Positions 43,215 through 55,393 of a stretch of 64,000 bases of DNA are shown piece by piece. Both the position numbers and the translations under genes were made by a program. Location: positions 837,073-901,072 of the forward strand of contig NC_030992.1 in the NCBI RefSeq assembly GCF_000149955.1, read 5' to 3'. Each line of letters opens with the position of its first letter. Within the stretch, counting starts at the first letter, position 1. Under the pieces are notes generated by a model, which saw only the letters and a program-made list of their open reading frames with translations, did not search any database and was not told where the DNA came from. The DNA comes from Fusarium oxysporum f. sp. lycopersici 4287. Lineage: Eukaryota; Ascomycota; Sordariomycetes; Hypocreales; Nectriaceae.

Positions 43215-43825
43215 ATGACCAACTACGAGCAGATCGCCAAGGAGGCCGAGATGGACCTCAACACCTACCAGGCCAAGACCGGCAACGCCCGTCCTCAGGA
43301 TGTTGAGGGCGCTGGTGTTAACCCCCATGCTGAGAACAAGTTTGAGAGCGCTCAGGTTGAGTTTGGCGATGAGCTGAGCACAAACGCTGGCTACAACAAG
43401 CGCATTCCCCCCAGCGAGGGTGGCATTGTCGACGACAAGGGCCGGTAAGCATCATCCGCCCAAACATCACTTTTTCACCATCTTACTCTTGCAGACAAAC
43501 CCGTGGTCAGCACTACGAGGGCGAGGGTGGCCCTCTCGACAAGCTCTCCAAGGCCAACGACGAGCGCGGCGGTTACAACGACAACGATGTTGTCGGCGCC
43601 AACGTCAAGAAGACCTCCGGCCTCGGAGCCGCTGACGATCTCGCCTCAAAGGGCCAGGAAGCCCAGCGCGCCAACGTAGGCCGCAACCCTCCCGGCCCCG
43701 GTGGCTCTCAGTTCAAGGGCGAGGATTACTACCAGCCTGAGAGTGTTCCTGACAGCATCTCTGCTGAGGGTAACATTGCTCCCGAGAGCGTGATTGAGGC
43801 TAGCCGAGAAGCTGAGAGACCTTGA
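43215..43825 (+). CDS. Conserved hydrophilic (LEA-like) small protein
   Basis: Exons 43215-43444 and 43495-43825 join across a 50-nt intron (GTAAGC ... TTGCAG) to give 186 residues. The product is very hydrophilic, Gly/Asn/Asp/Glu-rich and cysteine-free, with no hydrophobic core: ELSTNAGYNKRIPPSEGG, RGQHYEGEGGPLDKLSK, NDERGGYNDNDVVGANVKK. It is probably intrinsically disordered, like stress-induced or conidial hydrophilins. I recognise the pattern as a conserved filamentous-ascomycete protein of unknown function. Strong codon bias (C/G-ending codons) suggests high expression. Confidence 0.75.
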
Positions 43826-44211
43826 ACGAAACAAAAATGGAATGGAATGGAATGTATGGTACGGATGGGTTAATAGCGGGCGCCTGTATGATATGATATG
43901 TTCATAATTTGAACCGCCATGATTTACGACCACATTATTTGTGCTTCTGTCGCATCGTGATCTCTGTATAAGTTGAGGTGAAGCTTCGGTGAATAAAATA
44001 GCCCCCATTGTGGCTCCCGCTAAAGCCGCCATCATTTAAAGCATGATCAACGTCATGAGGCCTTGGCCTTTATCTCGTGACCAGCCGCTAAATGTGAAAC
44101 CTCGACGACTTCCTATCAGCAACATTACAATTACAACCTCAACCTTTCCTCGCAAGACGTGATGTCGTGTGTGTTATCAAGGCTCATACAAGAGTGCTGA
44201 TTGTCGCTGCC

Positions 44212-45632
44212 ATGTCCGGTCTCTCACCGTCTGCCTCTGGATTGCTCCCTATGCCAGGCGCGCCTTCGTCATCTTGGGCTGTGTACAAAGCGAGAGCTGC
44301 AGCCATGATGGGCCATCATGATACGAAGGTGATTGTAGCCTTTTGGCTTTTTGGTACGACTTCACCCCAAATCTCCTCGACTTGTAACTAATAGTCGCGT
44401 CAGGCCTCATCAATAATGTCCTCTACGTGATCATCCTCTCCGCCGCCCAAGACCTCGTCGGCTCCATCCCCAAGGGCGTCGTCCTCCTCGCCGATGTCGT
44501 TCCCTCGTTCCTCACCAAGTTGATCGCACCGTACTTTATCCACCGAATACCGTATTGCATGCGAGTCCTTATATTCATAGTGCTTTCTGTGGTTGGCATG
44601 CTCATGGTAGCCCTGACACCGCGCACGCAGTCCGTCGCGATCAAGCTCGTCGGTGTTGTCCTGGCGAGTATAAGCGCTGGCGGTGGTGAGTTGAGCTTCC
44701 TTGGCTTGACGCATTTCTACGGCCCGATGAGCCTCGCCGGCTGGGGGTCTGGGACTGGTGCTGCAGGTTTGGTCGGTGCAGGCCTCTACGTGATGTTTAC
44801 GGACTGGTGGGGATTGAGCGTGCGTAGCAGTTTGCTAATCTCGGCGTGTTTCCCTGCGATTATGTTTATCAGCTTCTTCGTGATATTGCCGCTTGGACCT
44901 CTAAGGGAGGGCACGACTCGAAAGGACTACGATGCGATCCCGGACCTCGAGGATGAGGATGTGAACCACATGGATCAAGGAACTGCTTCGTCGGCGCTCT
45001 TGGCTCCTGGGCCTTCTGTCGCGGCGACTGCATACTCTGCGCATAATACGCAAGACACACTCACGATGCGAGACAGGTTGAAGAAAGTGAAGGTGTTGTT
45101 TGTCCCATACATGCTCCCGCTGCTACTGGTGTACGTGGCCGAGTACACGATCAACCAAGGAGTTGCACCCACATTGCTATTCCCTCTGGACGAGTCGCCG
45201 TTCGATGAGTTTCGAGATTTCTACCCCATGTACGGGTTCCTCTACCAACTCGGCGTCTTTATCTCCCGATCATCTACGCCATTTCTACGTATCCACCATT
45301 TATACCTCCCATCGATGCTGCAAGTTGCAAACCTTGTATTTCTCACATTCCACGCCGTTTACTTCTTCCTTCCATCAGTCTACATCGTCTTTATCATAAT
45401 ATTTTGGGAAGGTTTGCTAGGTGGAGGTGTCTACGTCAACTGCTTCGCCGAGATCATGGAGAATGTGCCACCCGAGGATAGAGAATTTAGTCTTGGAGCA
45501 ACGACTGTCAGCGATAGCGGTGGAATCTCTATCGCTGGACTCATCAGTATCGTGATGGAGACGAAGCTTTGTAATTATCAAGTGGCGCATGGAAGGGATT
45601 GGTGCCGTCGTATTTCTGCACAAGGTCAATGA
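44212..45632 (+). CDS. BTN1: Battenin, CLN3/BTN1 family
   Basis: Exons 44212-44353 and 44404-45632 join across a 50-nt intron to give 456 residues. About ten hydrophobic segments are visible. Family blocks: [83 protein letters not shown], and the C-terminal [14 protein letters not shown] and [13 protein letters not shown]. Battenin is a vacuolar/lysosomal membrane protein involved in vacuolar pH and basic amino-acid homeostasis. The luminal loop ([12 protein letters not shown] ... [13 protein letters not shown]) is variable. A 43-nt part of exon 2 (44476-44518) is duplicated, inverted, at 38674-38716. Confidence 0.94.
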
Positions 45633-48375
45633 TTGTTGGGTTCGTCAGGCGTTTTTCAGCGTTGGGTAGAGCGAGTTTGTAGATATCGGTCGGCATTTGG
45701 TATAGAGATTCTGTTACATTCATTACGTGTCTATCGCCTCGTTGGCGTGAGCTCGACGCGTAACCTGGAGAAACATGCGTAATAGGCGAATGCATTTTCA
45801 TTCATCCATGTCATGGTCACTGATCTCATTGTCGATAAGCGATATCCCACCTGAACCCGAGCGAGGAGAGTTCAAAAGACTCTGTTCTCGAACGATTCAG
45901 GGGCTTCAAGATAAGTTTTTATACTAAAAAGGCCCCCCAGTAATACTGTCACTGTCAGCTTACAGCTTACAGAAAGTGGACAAGCGACAGGGAGCCATGA
46001 CCAATAAATCGGAAACAGTCCCGGGACGTCCCTTGTAAGGCGACGTTAAATTGCGAGAGATGGGCAAATTAAAAACCTGGATCTTTTGTCGCGACGGGGC
46101 GGGGCATTTTTCTCTGTTTAGCGGTCACGGGCGATAGACTTTTTGAAGAAGGTTATATTTTAAAAATGTTACGTTTCGTAGAAAGGTTATTAAAAATTCA
46201 CCAATGAAATGCGTATGCATGAGTTACAGGAGATCTGATTGGAATCACGGCTGGGAGTTTCCATCTTTAGATCATGGCCCGGCAGATGGGCTGACGGGCT
46301 GACGGGAAGACCGGCACGAGAGTGACACCGGAGAATAGGGCATCATCGATAATATCACGCGATGTCTGCTACGTTGCTCGTTGCTCTTTTATACGAAGTT
46401 GAGGTGCAGAGACACGACGTCGCCAAGAGAAGGATAAGCACATCAACGGATAACGGCCTAGCGCTGACCGGCTTGGCAAGTTTCATCCTTGAGAGGGCGT
46501 TGATCAAAATAATACTGTACATACAGCACAGTACATGCTACGTAGTAATAATAGCTGAAGGGTTCTCAAGAGTTGAGTAAAAGACAGATTCATCAAGATG
46601 AGACGAAACATGGCCATTCAAATGCTGTTAATTCCCGTCGGGAATCGTTGGCTTGGGGCTGAGGAGGAATGCGGCGGAGGAGGGCCGAGTCGGTGGAGTC
46701 TGGAGATAAAATAAAGCCCAATATTATCAGTGACAGGTCGTTTGTCCAGGTTCAGGTTCATTCTGCCAGCCGTGCATTTGTTTGTACGTATGAACCATTA
46801 GACCCAAGTCAATATACAATACCTCGTCTATCTCGAAAACTCAACAGTTGTAGAAAGTATCCACGATATTGCAAGACATGCATATTCAAGGGACTGTCTT
46901 GTCTCTCATATAAACACTCTGTCTCAGTCCTTCAGCAGGGAGATCAAGTCTAAATACCTCCCAGCACCGCCAAACATCGATAATCTTTGCAAGGGAGTAT
47001 AACACCATTCCTCTCAACGGTAAGGGTTCTCCGCTGAACAAACCATGACCTCGGGCATTGTCCTTGGAGGAATTCAATGCGAGGGGCGATTTTTTCTACT
47101 TCTATTCAAAATTACAAGCCAAGCCAAATTTCCGCCTAGCGAGACGTTGCAGATAAGCTATTGTTTGATTGGCTAGATCACTGCATGGATAACCATGCAA
47201 GCGGCTCCCCGAAGGAAGAATGCCATTCAATGGGTTGATCGAGATGCATTCTGCAGGGGGGGAGAGAATATGGGAGTTGAGATCAATATTGTTGGTTCTT
47301 TCGCTATGCTAACCTTTCTTAACAGCGGTTGGCAGCGTTGATGATGCTGATAGATCAGCAGTGAGATGCAAGCCTTACGAACTCAATTCTCCAACTTAGA
47401 TTAACTGGCTTGTTACATTGGATTGATAACGTGATGACGCACTTGAGCAGAGAATAAAGGGGGACTCTTTCACAGATCTAGGCTTACCTCACTGACACCC
47501 ATAGGAACAGAGCCTATTGGTTGGCTATACTGTTAAAGGGGCTGGCATGAATTGAGCAAGATGACATTTCCAACTTTGACAGTATCAGACAAGAAAAAAA
47601 AAGGAGACAATTTTCGAGTCCAAGCCCCCTGATTCACTTGGCGTTGGATTGGCTCCCGCAGAAAGGTAAGTTGAGCCTTTGAGGTGCCCTCGGGGGGCAA
47701 AAAGACTTAGGACCTCTACTCTAAGTGACAAAAGTATTTAGGTAAGCTTGGTATAAGTTAAGAGGGTCTTTAGATTGGTTATATTTGTCACTTGGGATAA
47801 AGGTCCTAAAGTTTTCTTGCCTCCCCTAGGGTGCCCCGCCACTTGGACTCAGCCCTCCCAAATACACGTTTAAACCCATCCATTAGCGCAAACACACGCT
47901 AATTGTGCCCCTGTAACCTGCAACCTACGCCCGGGCCTTCATCTTCCCGCCTCCATAACTCGCTTCCCTCACTCCAGCTCCTCCTCCTCCTTCTCATCCC
48001 CCCTCCCCCCTGTCCGCTTTTTATTTAATTTAATCCCACCTAAAGGCCATTCTCTCTCTCACTCTTCCCCCCTGCTCATTTTCTGGCCTTATCAGAAACC
48101 CGGTTCCTCTTTTTTACTCAGCTCCTCTCTTCCCCTTCCTCTCCTCGCCTTCTTCCTTCTTCACCGTTCGTCTTTCTTTCTTCTTCAACCTCCCGTAATT
48201 CTTTTTATTTACGTCGCGTGCGCTGAGAGGTTGATTCTGGTTCTGGGTTCTGCTTTCTTGTGTCCTTGTCGGCACCTTCCACTCACTCACTCATTCTACC
48301 TGAACCTACGTCTTTTTGACTTTATACTTCGAACCCGTTGAGATACACGCGTCGAAGCGTTGAAGCTTGCCCACA
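45633..48375. other. Long intergenic region with a MITE-like element and a pyrimidine-rich leader
   Basis: About 2.7 kb without a gene. It contains a 154-bp inverted-repeat element (47683-47836) and a strikingly C/T-rich stretch from about 47930 to 48310, probably the promoter and 5' leader of the glycosyltransferase gene. Short frames at 46362-46580 and 46669-46953 have no coding character. Confidence 0.55.
47683..47836. mobile_element. MITE-like inverted-repeat element
   Basis: Two arms of about 51-53 nt (47683-47733 and 47784-47836) are inverted repeats of each other with roughly four fifths identity. Shared cores include TTAGGACC, AAGTGACAAA and GGGGxGGCAA. A loop of about 50 nt separates them, and no coding capacity exists. 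The structure would form a long hairpin. A clear target-site duplication is not seen, so MITE is a structural guess. Confidence 0.55.
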
Positions 48376-49686
48376 ATGTTTGGACAAGTGCGCACAAACC
48401 GGTCGACGGTCCTTATGGCCGGCACCGTTATCTTCCTGGTCGCTTTTGTTAGCCTGGCCTACAACCATCTCGACAAGTGGGAGCCTCCCGCTGACGTGTA
48501 AGTTGACTTGCGTAATCTAATCTCCGCGAAGACCGAAAAAACTGACGAATTCACCATAGTGCTACCGACACCGAGACATCCATCATTGGTGATACCCACG
48601 ATGAGCCCAAGAAGACTGAGCCGGAGCAACCCGAGCAGCACGGCGCCATGTCGAAACCCGACCACCCTTCCAACGCCTCCACCGAGCTCGGCGACTACTA
48701 CTTCAACTACATCATGAAGGCCCGCGTCAGCCCTGCCGACAAGAAGTACGCTCCTTTCGGCGCTTTCCCCATGGAGCTCCCCGCCGAGCCCAAGTGGACT
48801 GAGATGATTGGCGAGGACCTCTGCATTATCGATCTTGACAACCGACCTTTCGACGAGCCTGGCCAGATCTTCTCCCCCGGTCTGATGAGCTGGGACCGCG
48901 CTGACGAGACCCACGGTCTGTCCCTCGGTGTTCTGAACCACTGGCTCTATGGTGCGTACAATCCTGACCGAGTCACCTTTCTGTGTCACTAACCCCTCAA
49001 TAGCCAAGAACCACGGTTACAAGTACTACTACGTTGACATCACCGATCCCTTTGAGGATCGCCGCAACTCCTGGAAGAAGCCCCCGATTCTGTCCAAGAT
49101 CCTCAAGAAGCACAAGGCCTGCATCTTCCTTGACTCCGATGCCGTCTTCCACCACCTCGATCTGCCCTTTGAGTGGCTCATGAACTACTGGCAGCTCCAC
49201 CCCGATACCAACTCTCTCGCCCTTGCCTACGATCCTCACCACAAGAACAACATGGACAAGTTCGACAAGGTCTACCTCAACACTGGTTTCATCGTTCTCC
49301 AGAACAACGAGAAGACCTTCGAAATCCTCAAGGAGTGGGAGGACTGCCCCAACGAGGGTGGCAAGCACCCCGACTGTGTCGAGTTCCGAAAGAACCGCCC
49401 CGGAAAGCCCACCGACCAGGGTGGCTTCGGTACCTACATCCGCTACGATTACCCTAAGGACATCAAGGATCTTCCCTGCACCGAGGCCAACGGTTTCCCC
49501 GAGAGCCGATCTGGCTGCGACGGAAAGTTCATCAAGCATCTCTGGACCGGTAAGAAGGACCACATCAAGGTGGTCATCGGCCAGCAGGTCCCCGGTGCGC
49601 TGCTAGAGATGTTCCACAAACAATTCATGGAAGAGAAGCCAAAGTTCTTCATCTCCGAGCGAGACCTGATGGCCCAGAAGGATTAA
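48376..49686 (+). CDS. Golgi glycosyltransferase, GT34-like (GMA12/MNN10 family)
   Basis: Exons 48376-48497, 48560-48951 and 49004-49686 give 398 residues. It is a type II membrane protein: a short cytosolic N-terminus (MFGQVRTNRST), one helix (VLMAGTVIFLVAFVSLAY) at about 12-30 and a luminal stem. The catalytic domain follows, with KACIFLDSDAVFHHLDLPFE carrying the DxD metal-binding motif and VYLNTGFIVLQNNEKTFEIL. The family transfers galactose or mannose to glycoproteins in the Golgi, and the acceptor is unknown here. Very strong codon bias toward C-ending codons and a long C/T-rich leader suggest high expression. Confidence 0.85.
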
Positions 49687-51285
49687 ATAAGTAATGAAAA
49701 TGCTTTAATGAGACCGAGTACTAGAAAAGGCGGACATGATACGGACGGCTTTTGAAATCATCTTTTTTTTTAATAATTTTACTGTAAAACTTATACCATC
49801 CAGGAGAGGTATAGGCAATACCTCTTCTCCCTCTCAATTGGGGTTTACTTGACATGGTGTTTTTGGGAGTGTTAAGGGTTTTTTAAACAAATGGCCTGAA
49901 ATCGGAAACTTTTTTTTGGATGTTTGTTCAATGTGCATGAGAGAAAGAAAACTAGGCATGATCTCTTTATGAGTAATAGGGATAACAATGAGTTTTGACG
50001 TTGATGATAAAGTTCAGGTTGCGTGATGACTCTGGTGATGCTACCCTGCGTGGAAGCGAAGACAATTTGAATGTGAACGCAATTGAGTTTGGGAACAGGA
50101 GAGGAATAGAGTTCGTTAAAAACAATCGAGAGGCGTTTTGAAACTTCTGTGTTATCATAAGTTTGGAATGTGATTCTCTCAGATTTAGGGTAGGCCTCTG
50201 TCATGGACTTAGCAGAGGTTCAGTATGTTGCCAATGGCCGACAACAAGCCAGAATTCTGCTCAAAGTGATATTATTAAATAAGTAATAATGTTGGAACCT
50301 AAATGGCAGATGAGATGAGCTCTTTGTACGGGGCAGTCGAAAAGGTTGGGTGAGGTATCTGATTTGTCACTTTAAGCCAGAGAGTCCTCAGAAGCTTGAC
50401 GTGCATTCACCCTCACAAATCTTCGTGTGAAGATAGACGTGACTATTGGTAGTATTTCTTGTCCCTGTTCTTCATTATTATCATGATACAGCTACCTACC
50501 GATAAATCGTGTTCGATAAGTGTATGCAGGTGTCCTCTTCTTCCTAGAAAGATATTCTTCTGTCGAGTGTGTTACTCTTGCGACTATGAGATAGTGCTTT
50601 GTAACTTTAACGATGACCAACTGCCGAGCAGTTCTATATCGAGTCAAGGCCAAATGCGGGGATATCGAAGCTTGAGCTGTCTATTCTCCGTCGGAGTTTC
50701 GCTTACCTGTTTATACATTGTTTGGTGGTGATCTATAGGACTTTGAGATCTTTGCGTCAATGCGAATGCGACTATCCCAGTCAACACCAACTCTTACATG
50801 GTCGCACGGGGGTGATTTCTAAGCTCTATAAAAAGAAAGACGATGAAATGTCGTATACGCCCTTTCGAGATAGTATTAACCGACGGGAATAGTGCCTGGC
50901 TGCTCTGCATAAGTCGCAAATGCAATGATGCCATCTTCCCATGATGGATAACCGAGGCATACAACATCAAAATACTTGCCCCAAAGCTTTATAATCGGGA
51001 GAATCAACACAATTGATAGGTCAAGCTTACTGACGCGACTATGATCATTAATCCCAAAGCCGAGCTATTCGCAGCGACAGGGTGCGCGCGACCAACGGGC
51101 GTAGAGAAGCCGATCAGTAATCATACAAATAGAACGGAGAAATCACATAAATCTCCAACGCGGCACATTCCGCAATTTATAATGCATTCAGATTTACAAA
51201 TCGTCGGGGTTTGGATGGAGGATAAAGGAAAGCGTCAAGAATGGAATTGAGGTATTGAATCAAGTTATACTGAACAAATCTCATC
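49687..51285. other. Intergenic region
   Basis: About 1.6 kb with A/T-rich 3' flank. No gene was supported. A Cys-containing frame at 50459-50731 has no coding bias or homology. Confidence 0.5.
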
Positions 51286-52917
51286 ATGGAGAAGATTGAC
51301 GATACTGGTATTATGGGTGATGCGTCGCTTGGGAACGACTCTGCGACGGAGGGCGAGATTGAGGCTGCGAGGCCGAAAGAACAGGTTGAGACTGATGAGT
51401 TGGATTGGGATAATAGTCCTCATAATCCTTTCAATTGGCCAGCATGGAAGAAATCTCTTCAAGTCGTGATGCTATCCTCAGCAGGTCTTCTAGCGTAAGT
51501 CCACCCCATCCCAAGTGTACCTATGCAGTCTAACATCTCAGATCAATCGGAACATCAATAATGAGTCCCGCTCGCAAAGAGCTCATGATCGAATTCAACG
51601 TCAGCAGCACAGTCGCCCTCCTGCCTTTAACACTCTACGTCCTTGCCCTCGGCTTCGGGCCTGTAATCGGCGGCCCGTTATCAGAAACCATAGGTCGCTA
51701 TCCTATCTACGCAGCGAGTATCCCTCTTGGCGCACTGTTTACTCTGGGTGCGGGCTTCGTGCACAATATTGGAGGTTTGGGCTTTCTGAGATTCATGGCG
51801 GGTTTATGCTGGGCGCCTGTGCTGGCTGTTGCGCCGGGGACGTTGTCCGAGACGTTCACGCCGAAGAATAGAGGACCTGTATCGGCGGTGTTTATCCTCA
51901 TGCCGTTTTTGGGCCCAGGATTGGGGTGAGTTCTGGAATGGAACTGCTGAGGACCTGACTGACTTTCTACTTAGACCGGTTATAGGCTCTTTTGTGGTGA
52001 ATCGAAAGGGATGGAGGTGGACGCAGTGGACGTTGGTCTTCTTTTCAATACTGGCTATGATCATCACTGCGTTCTCGCACGAGACGTTTCATCCGGTTAT
52101 TAAAAGAAGACTTATGAAGAAGAAGGGAATGAAGGTTGATCCTCCGCCACCGATGGCTGCTCGACTCAAGATGTTTGCCCTCGTGGCAGTTGTTCGACCT
52201 ATTCGCATGCTTCTTCTCGAACCGATCACCGGATTCATCTGCCTGTACGTTTCGGCCGAGTTTGGAACTCTTTTCAGTTTCTTCGCCGCTGTGCCGTATA
52301 CCTTTGGAAGAGTCTACCAGTTCTCCATCGAGGAGTCAGGTCTCGTCTTCCTCTCCATCGTCATCGGCTGCTTTCTCGGACTCATCACCGTTATTCTCTG
52401 CGACGTGTTCCTGTACAGAAAACAAGCGCCGAAATACCCCCCTCATCAGATCCCACCCGAGCATCGTCTTTACCCTTCCATGATTGGAAGTATCGGATTG
52501 CCAATTGGACTGTTCTGGTTTGCTTGGACAGCACGACCTGGCGTTTCTTGGGCAAGTCCCGCAGCGTCGATGATCATTTTTGCTTGGGGAAATCTTTGTG
52601 TGTTTGTTAGTACCATGCAGTATATCACTGATACGTATCATGGGAGTGTTGTCGCAAGCGCTGCTAGTGCTAATAGTCTGGCGCGGTATGGTTTCGCAGG
52701 AGTATTTCCGCTGTTTACTATTCAGAGTAAGTTCCTACGCCCATCTTCGCGAGAATAGTCGCTAACGAGAATAGTGTATGAGAAGTTGGGTATTGACTGG
52801 GCTAGCAGCCTTCTGGCCTTTGTTGCGCTGGCCTTGCTGCCAGTTCCGTGGGTGTTGTTCAAGTATGGCCCGACCATCAGGGCCAAGAGCTCCTATGAGA
52901 CAGTCAAGTTCAATTAA
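51286..52917 (+). CDS. MFS drug:H+ antiporter, DHA1 type
   Basis: Exons 51286-51494, 51542-51925, 51975-52726 and 52775-52917 join in frame to 495 residues. The N-terminal tail ends in the DHA1 hallmark WDNSPHNPFNWPAWKK. Helix 4-5 region: ALGFGPVIGGPLSETIGRYPIY, with the MFS loop signature; motif C-like GPxxGP appears across the second splice (MPFLGPGLGPVIGSF). The central loop is basic (IKRRLMKKKGMKVD). The family includes polyamine and multidrug exporters such as Tpo1, Flu1 and Cyhr, acting at the plasma membrane. The substrate cannot be inferred. Confidence 0.9.
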
Positions 52918-53015
52918 GACAGAAGCATCTAGTTACGAGAAACACGTTTCAATATGTTCTATAGAATTATAATAGTCTAATATACGTTTTCAACACGAAG
53001 TCGCGCTGCGTTGTT

Positions 53016-54291
53016 TCAGTTCTTAGGAAGCTGGATCAACTTGTAGTCCTTATCAAGGTAATACCACAAATCATACTTCGCCGGTCTCTCAGCAGCAGGA
53101 AGAACATTGGACTTGACAGGAATGCCGAACTTCTTGGTAGCGTCCTTGCTCTTGACATAGCTCTTGTAGCTCTTGGTGCTGGTCTGGTTGTAGTTGATCT
53201 CGTTGGAGTCAACCTTTCCGCGCACGAGATCTTGCCAGTCGCCGTGGCTGCTCTTGATGGTCTTGGCCATGAACTTGGCATTTTGGTAGTCGCCGCCAAC
53301 GATCTCGAGAACACTGTCGCCGCGGGGGACCTTGTAGTACTGCTGGTGTTAGTGGGGCTTGGGGAGAAGGGGCGGAGAGCTTACGGTGAACCAGTTGTAG
53401 AAGGTCTTGGCTAGACCTGGGCGGTACTTTTCGAGGTCCTCGACGGCTGGGAATGTTAGCTTGTGTTGGTCAGAGACAAGATGGCACTTACAGTCGACTA
53501 GAGCAGCAAGGGGATCCTTGGTGTCAATGGCAATGACCTTCCAGTCAGTCTCGCCACCCTTTATACAACAATTAGTGATCGTTTTGTGCTAGCCATGTAA
53601 CAGACTTACATCGTTCAATGCAAGGCCACCAAGGACCTTGACAGACTTGACCTGTCCAACGTGGGCAGGTCTATATACAAATCAGTCTTTGCTTTCTCAT
53701 TCGTGAAAGAACACTCACGCCTCAGTGATATCGAACAGATCAATAGGATCGTTGTCACCAGGGTATCCAGTGAAATCGTGGTCAAAGTTGGGACTCTCCC
53801 AAGTCTGGGGAATTGACCCATAGTGGAATGGGTATGACTTGTGAGGCCAGACACTCTCAACGAAACGAGGGGCCTTCTTCTTGTCATCATGGAAGATAGG
53901 GTCTTTGATGGGTCAGTATGGAAACATGATGCGTGGAGTTAGGTCGTACTCAGAGGCTCATCACGGCGGGTCTCAATCTTGCCGTCTGTCCATCGGGGAA
54001 TCTCAACAACGTAGCTCACGATGCGATTGTTGCCCTTCTCAGGGTACAGAGGAATATCGTGCCAGAAGGAAATAGGCTGCCCATCTTTCTCCAGCCAAAC
54101 ACGCCAGTCCTGTATCACTTAGTAACGCACTCCGTTAACCATTGAGGATGACTTACAAGAGTGTTACGAGCACCAACTTCACGAAGAGTCAAGGAATCAT
54201 AGTCAAACTCCTTCGCCCTCGGCGCAAGAGAAGAACCAAGAACCAGACAAGGCAATAAAGCCAACTCAACAAGCAAAGAAGTAGCTACCAT
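53016..54291 (-). CDS. Family I inorganic pyrophosphatase with N-terminal signal peptide
   Basis: Seven exons are joined by six introns (54110-54156, 53903-53949, 53671-53718, 53559-53609, 53447-53491, 53343-53394). The core is a standard eukaryotic soluble PPase: PISFWHDIPLY, IVSYVVEIPRW, PHKSYPFHYGSIPQTWESP, and the Mg2+-binding signature PGDNDPIDLFDI (consensus DxDPxD). The N-terminus is not cytosolic: MVATSLLVELALLPCLVLGSS is a hydrophobic signal peptide with a plausible cleavage site before SLAPRAKEFD. The enzyme hydrolyses PPi to phosphate. A secreted or secretory-pathway form suggests phosphate scavenging or pyrophosphate removal in the Golgi. No retention signal is visible at the C-terminus (LIQLPKN). 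Confidence 0.88.
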
Positions 54292-55393
54292 TGTGAGAGA
54301 TGTTCGAGCGCCACGGAGCCGGAGAAAAAAGTTTAAGTTACATTGGGTTCCTTTTAAGCTTGATTCAAATAAAGCCAAGACGGATATAACTCGCGTGAGT
54401 ATTTTTGCCCTCGGTGACCAAAAATGGAAGATCGTTATCGGCGTGGATCGGGGGTTCGTAGATCCAACGACGATGCGGATTTGATGCACGTGGAGTTGGA
54501 GTGTAGATCTTGGAGGGGCTTTTGGTGTAAGTTCGTTGGTGGTTTGGGGAGATACACGTGGGGATGATGAGGATGGGTAATTTTATTGCGCATGAGCTAC
54601 TGCAGGCCAAGTTGCATTGAACACCAATGATTCCATGTGAAGATATCATCTTGACTTGGCCATTCTCTCATAGAAGAATGGTAACTGCTTTTTGATGGCT
54701 TGTGTTAATTGTGTCATCTCATTGGGTATCTCCAACGAGTGATGTGACTGGCTGCCCCACGTGCTTCAGCCAGTCAGGTTGCGGGTTAAAAGTCAACACC
54801 ATCGTTACTGATATTGAGATTTGTAGAAGGGGAACAAAGTGAATGAATAATAATACGGCAACGTGGAATATGTATATGTTTCTAAGCTCATGTCCAAGGC
54901 CTCTTGCACACGGCCCGTGTGACGTGGCAGATTCCCTACCAGTTCTCAAATAGTGTCTCTGCGGCAGAAATGACAGTTTAGTTATCACGTCAGGTAAGGC
55001 TCACGATAGGCTTCAGCTCTCAGCTGGATCGACCCAAACAGGACATTAACAACACTTCAGGCAGTTCAAGAGCTGATCAAATGCCATTCAGGGTTTTTGT
55101 CTCATCTTCAATTGAGAACCACTCGCTGAGTGATCCTCACGGATGCGGGGCTGGCATCGTTCGAGGTCCAAGCAACTGATACATGCACGGAACGGTCATA
55201 TTCAGCCAGCCACAGTTATACGCTATGATATGATCGACAACGGAGTGTTGATCTTCGAAGACTGCAAGGTATAAGTAGGGAAGAAGATTCACTGTAAGAT
55301 TCACAAGTAGATAGCAACCTTGCCTTTTGTCTCCCTTATACTGAAACCTACACAGGTATAACCTATTAAATCGCCTAACTCACCGGAGCTACA
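54292..55393. other. Intergenic between divergent secreted-protein genes
   Basis: About 1.1 kb with no gene. It is the shared promoter region of the pyrophosphatase and the cysteine-rich protein genes. Confidence 0.5.

Noticed and set aside
46279..46304. GGGCTGAC direct repeat as a minisatellite
   Set aside because: Only two full units, too few to call.
48459..49563. Val/Leu/Glu-rich minus-strand frames opposite the GT34-like gene
   Set aside because: They are antisense reading of a strongly C-biased gene. The plus strand has TM, DxD and coherent splice sites.
49976..49993. TAGGGATAACA, the first half of the I-SceI recognition site
   Set aside because: Only the first 11 bases match. There is no intron, inserted homing gene or repeat nearby.
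50459..50731. Cysteine-containing 90-aa frame as a secreted protein
   Set aside because: The N-terminus is hydrophobic but has no cleavage region, the cysteines are irregular and no coding bias is seen.
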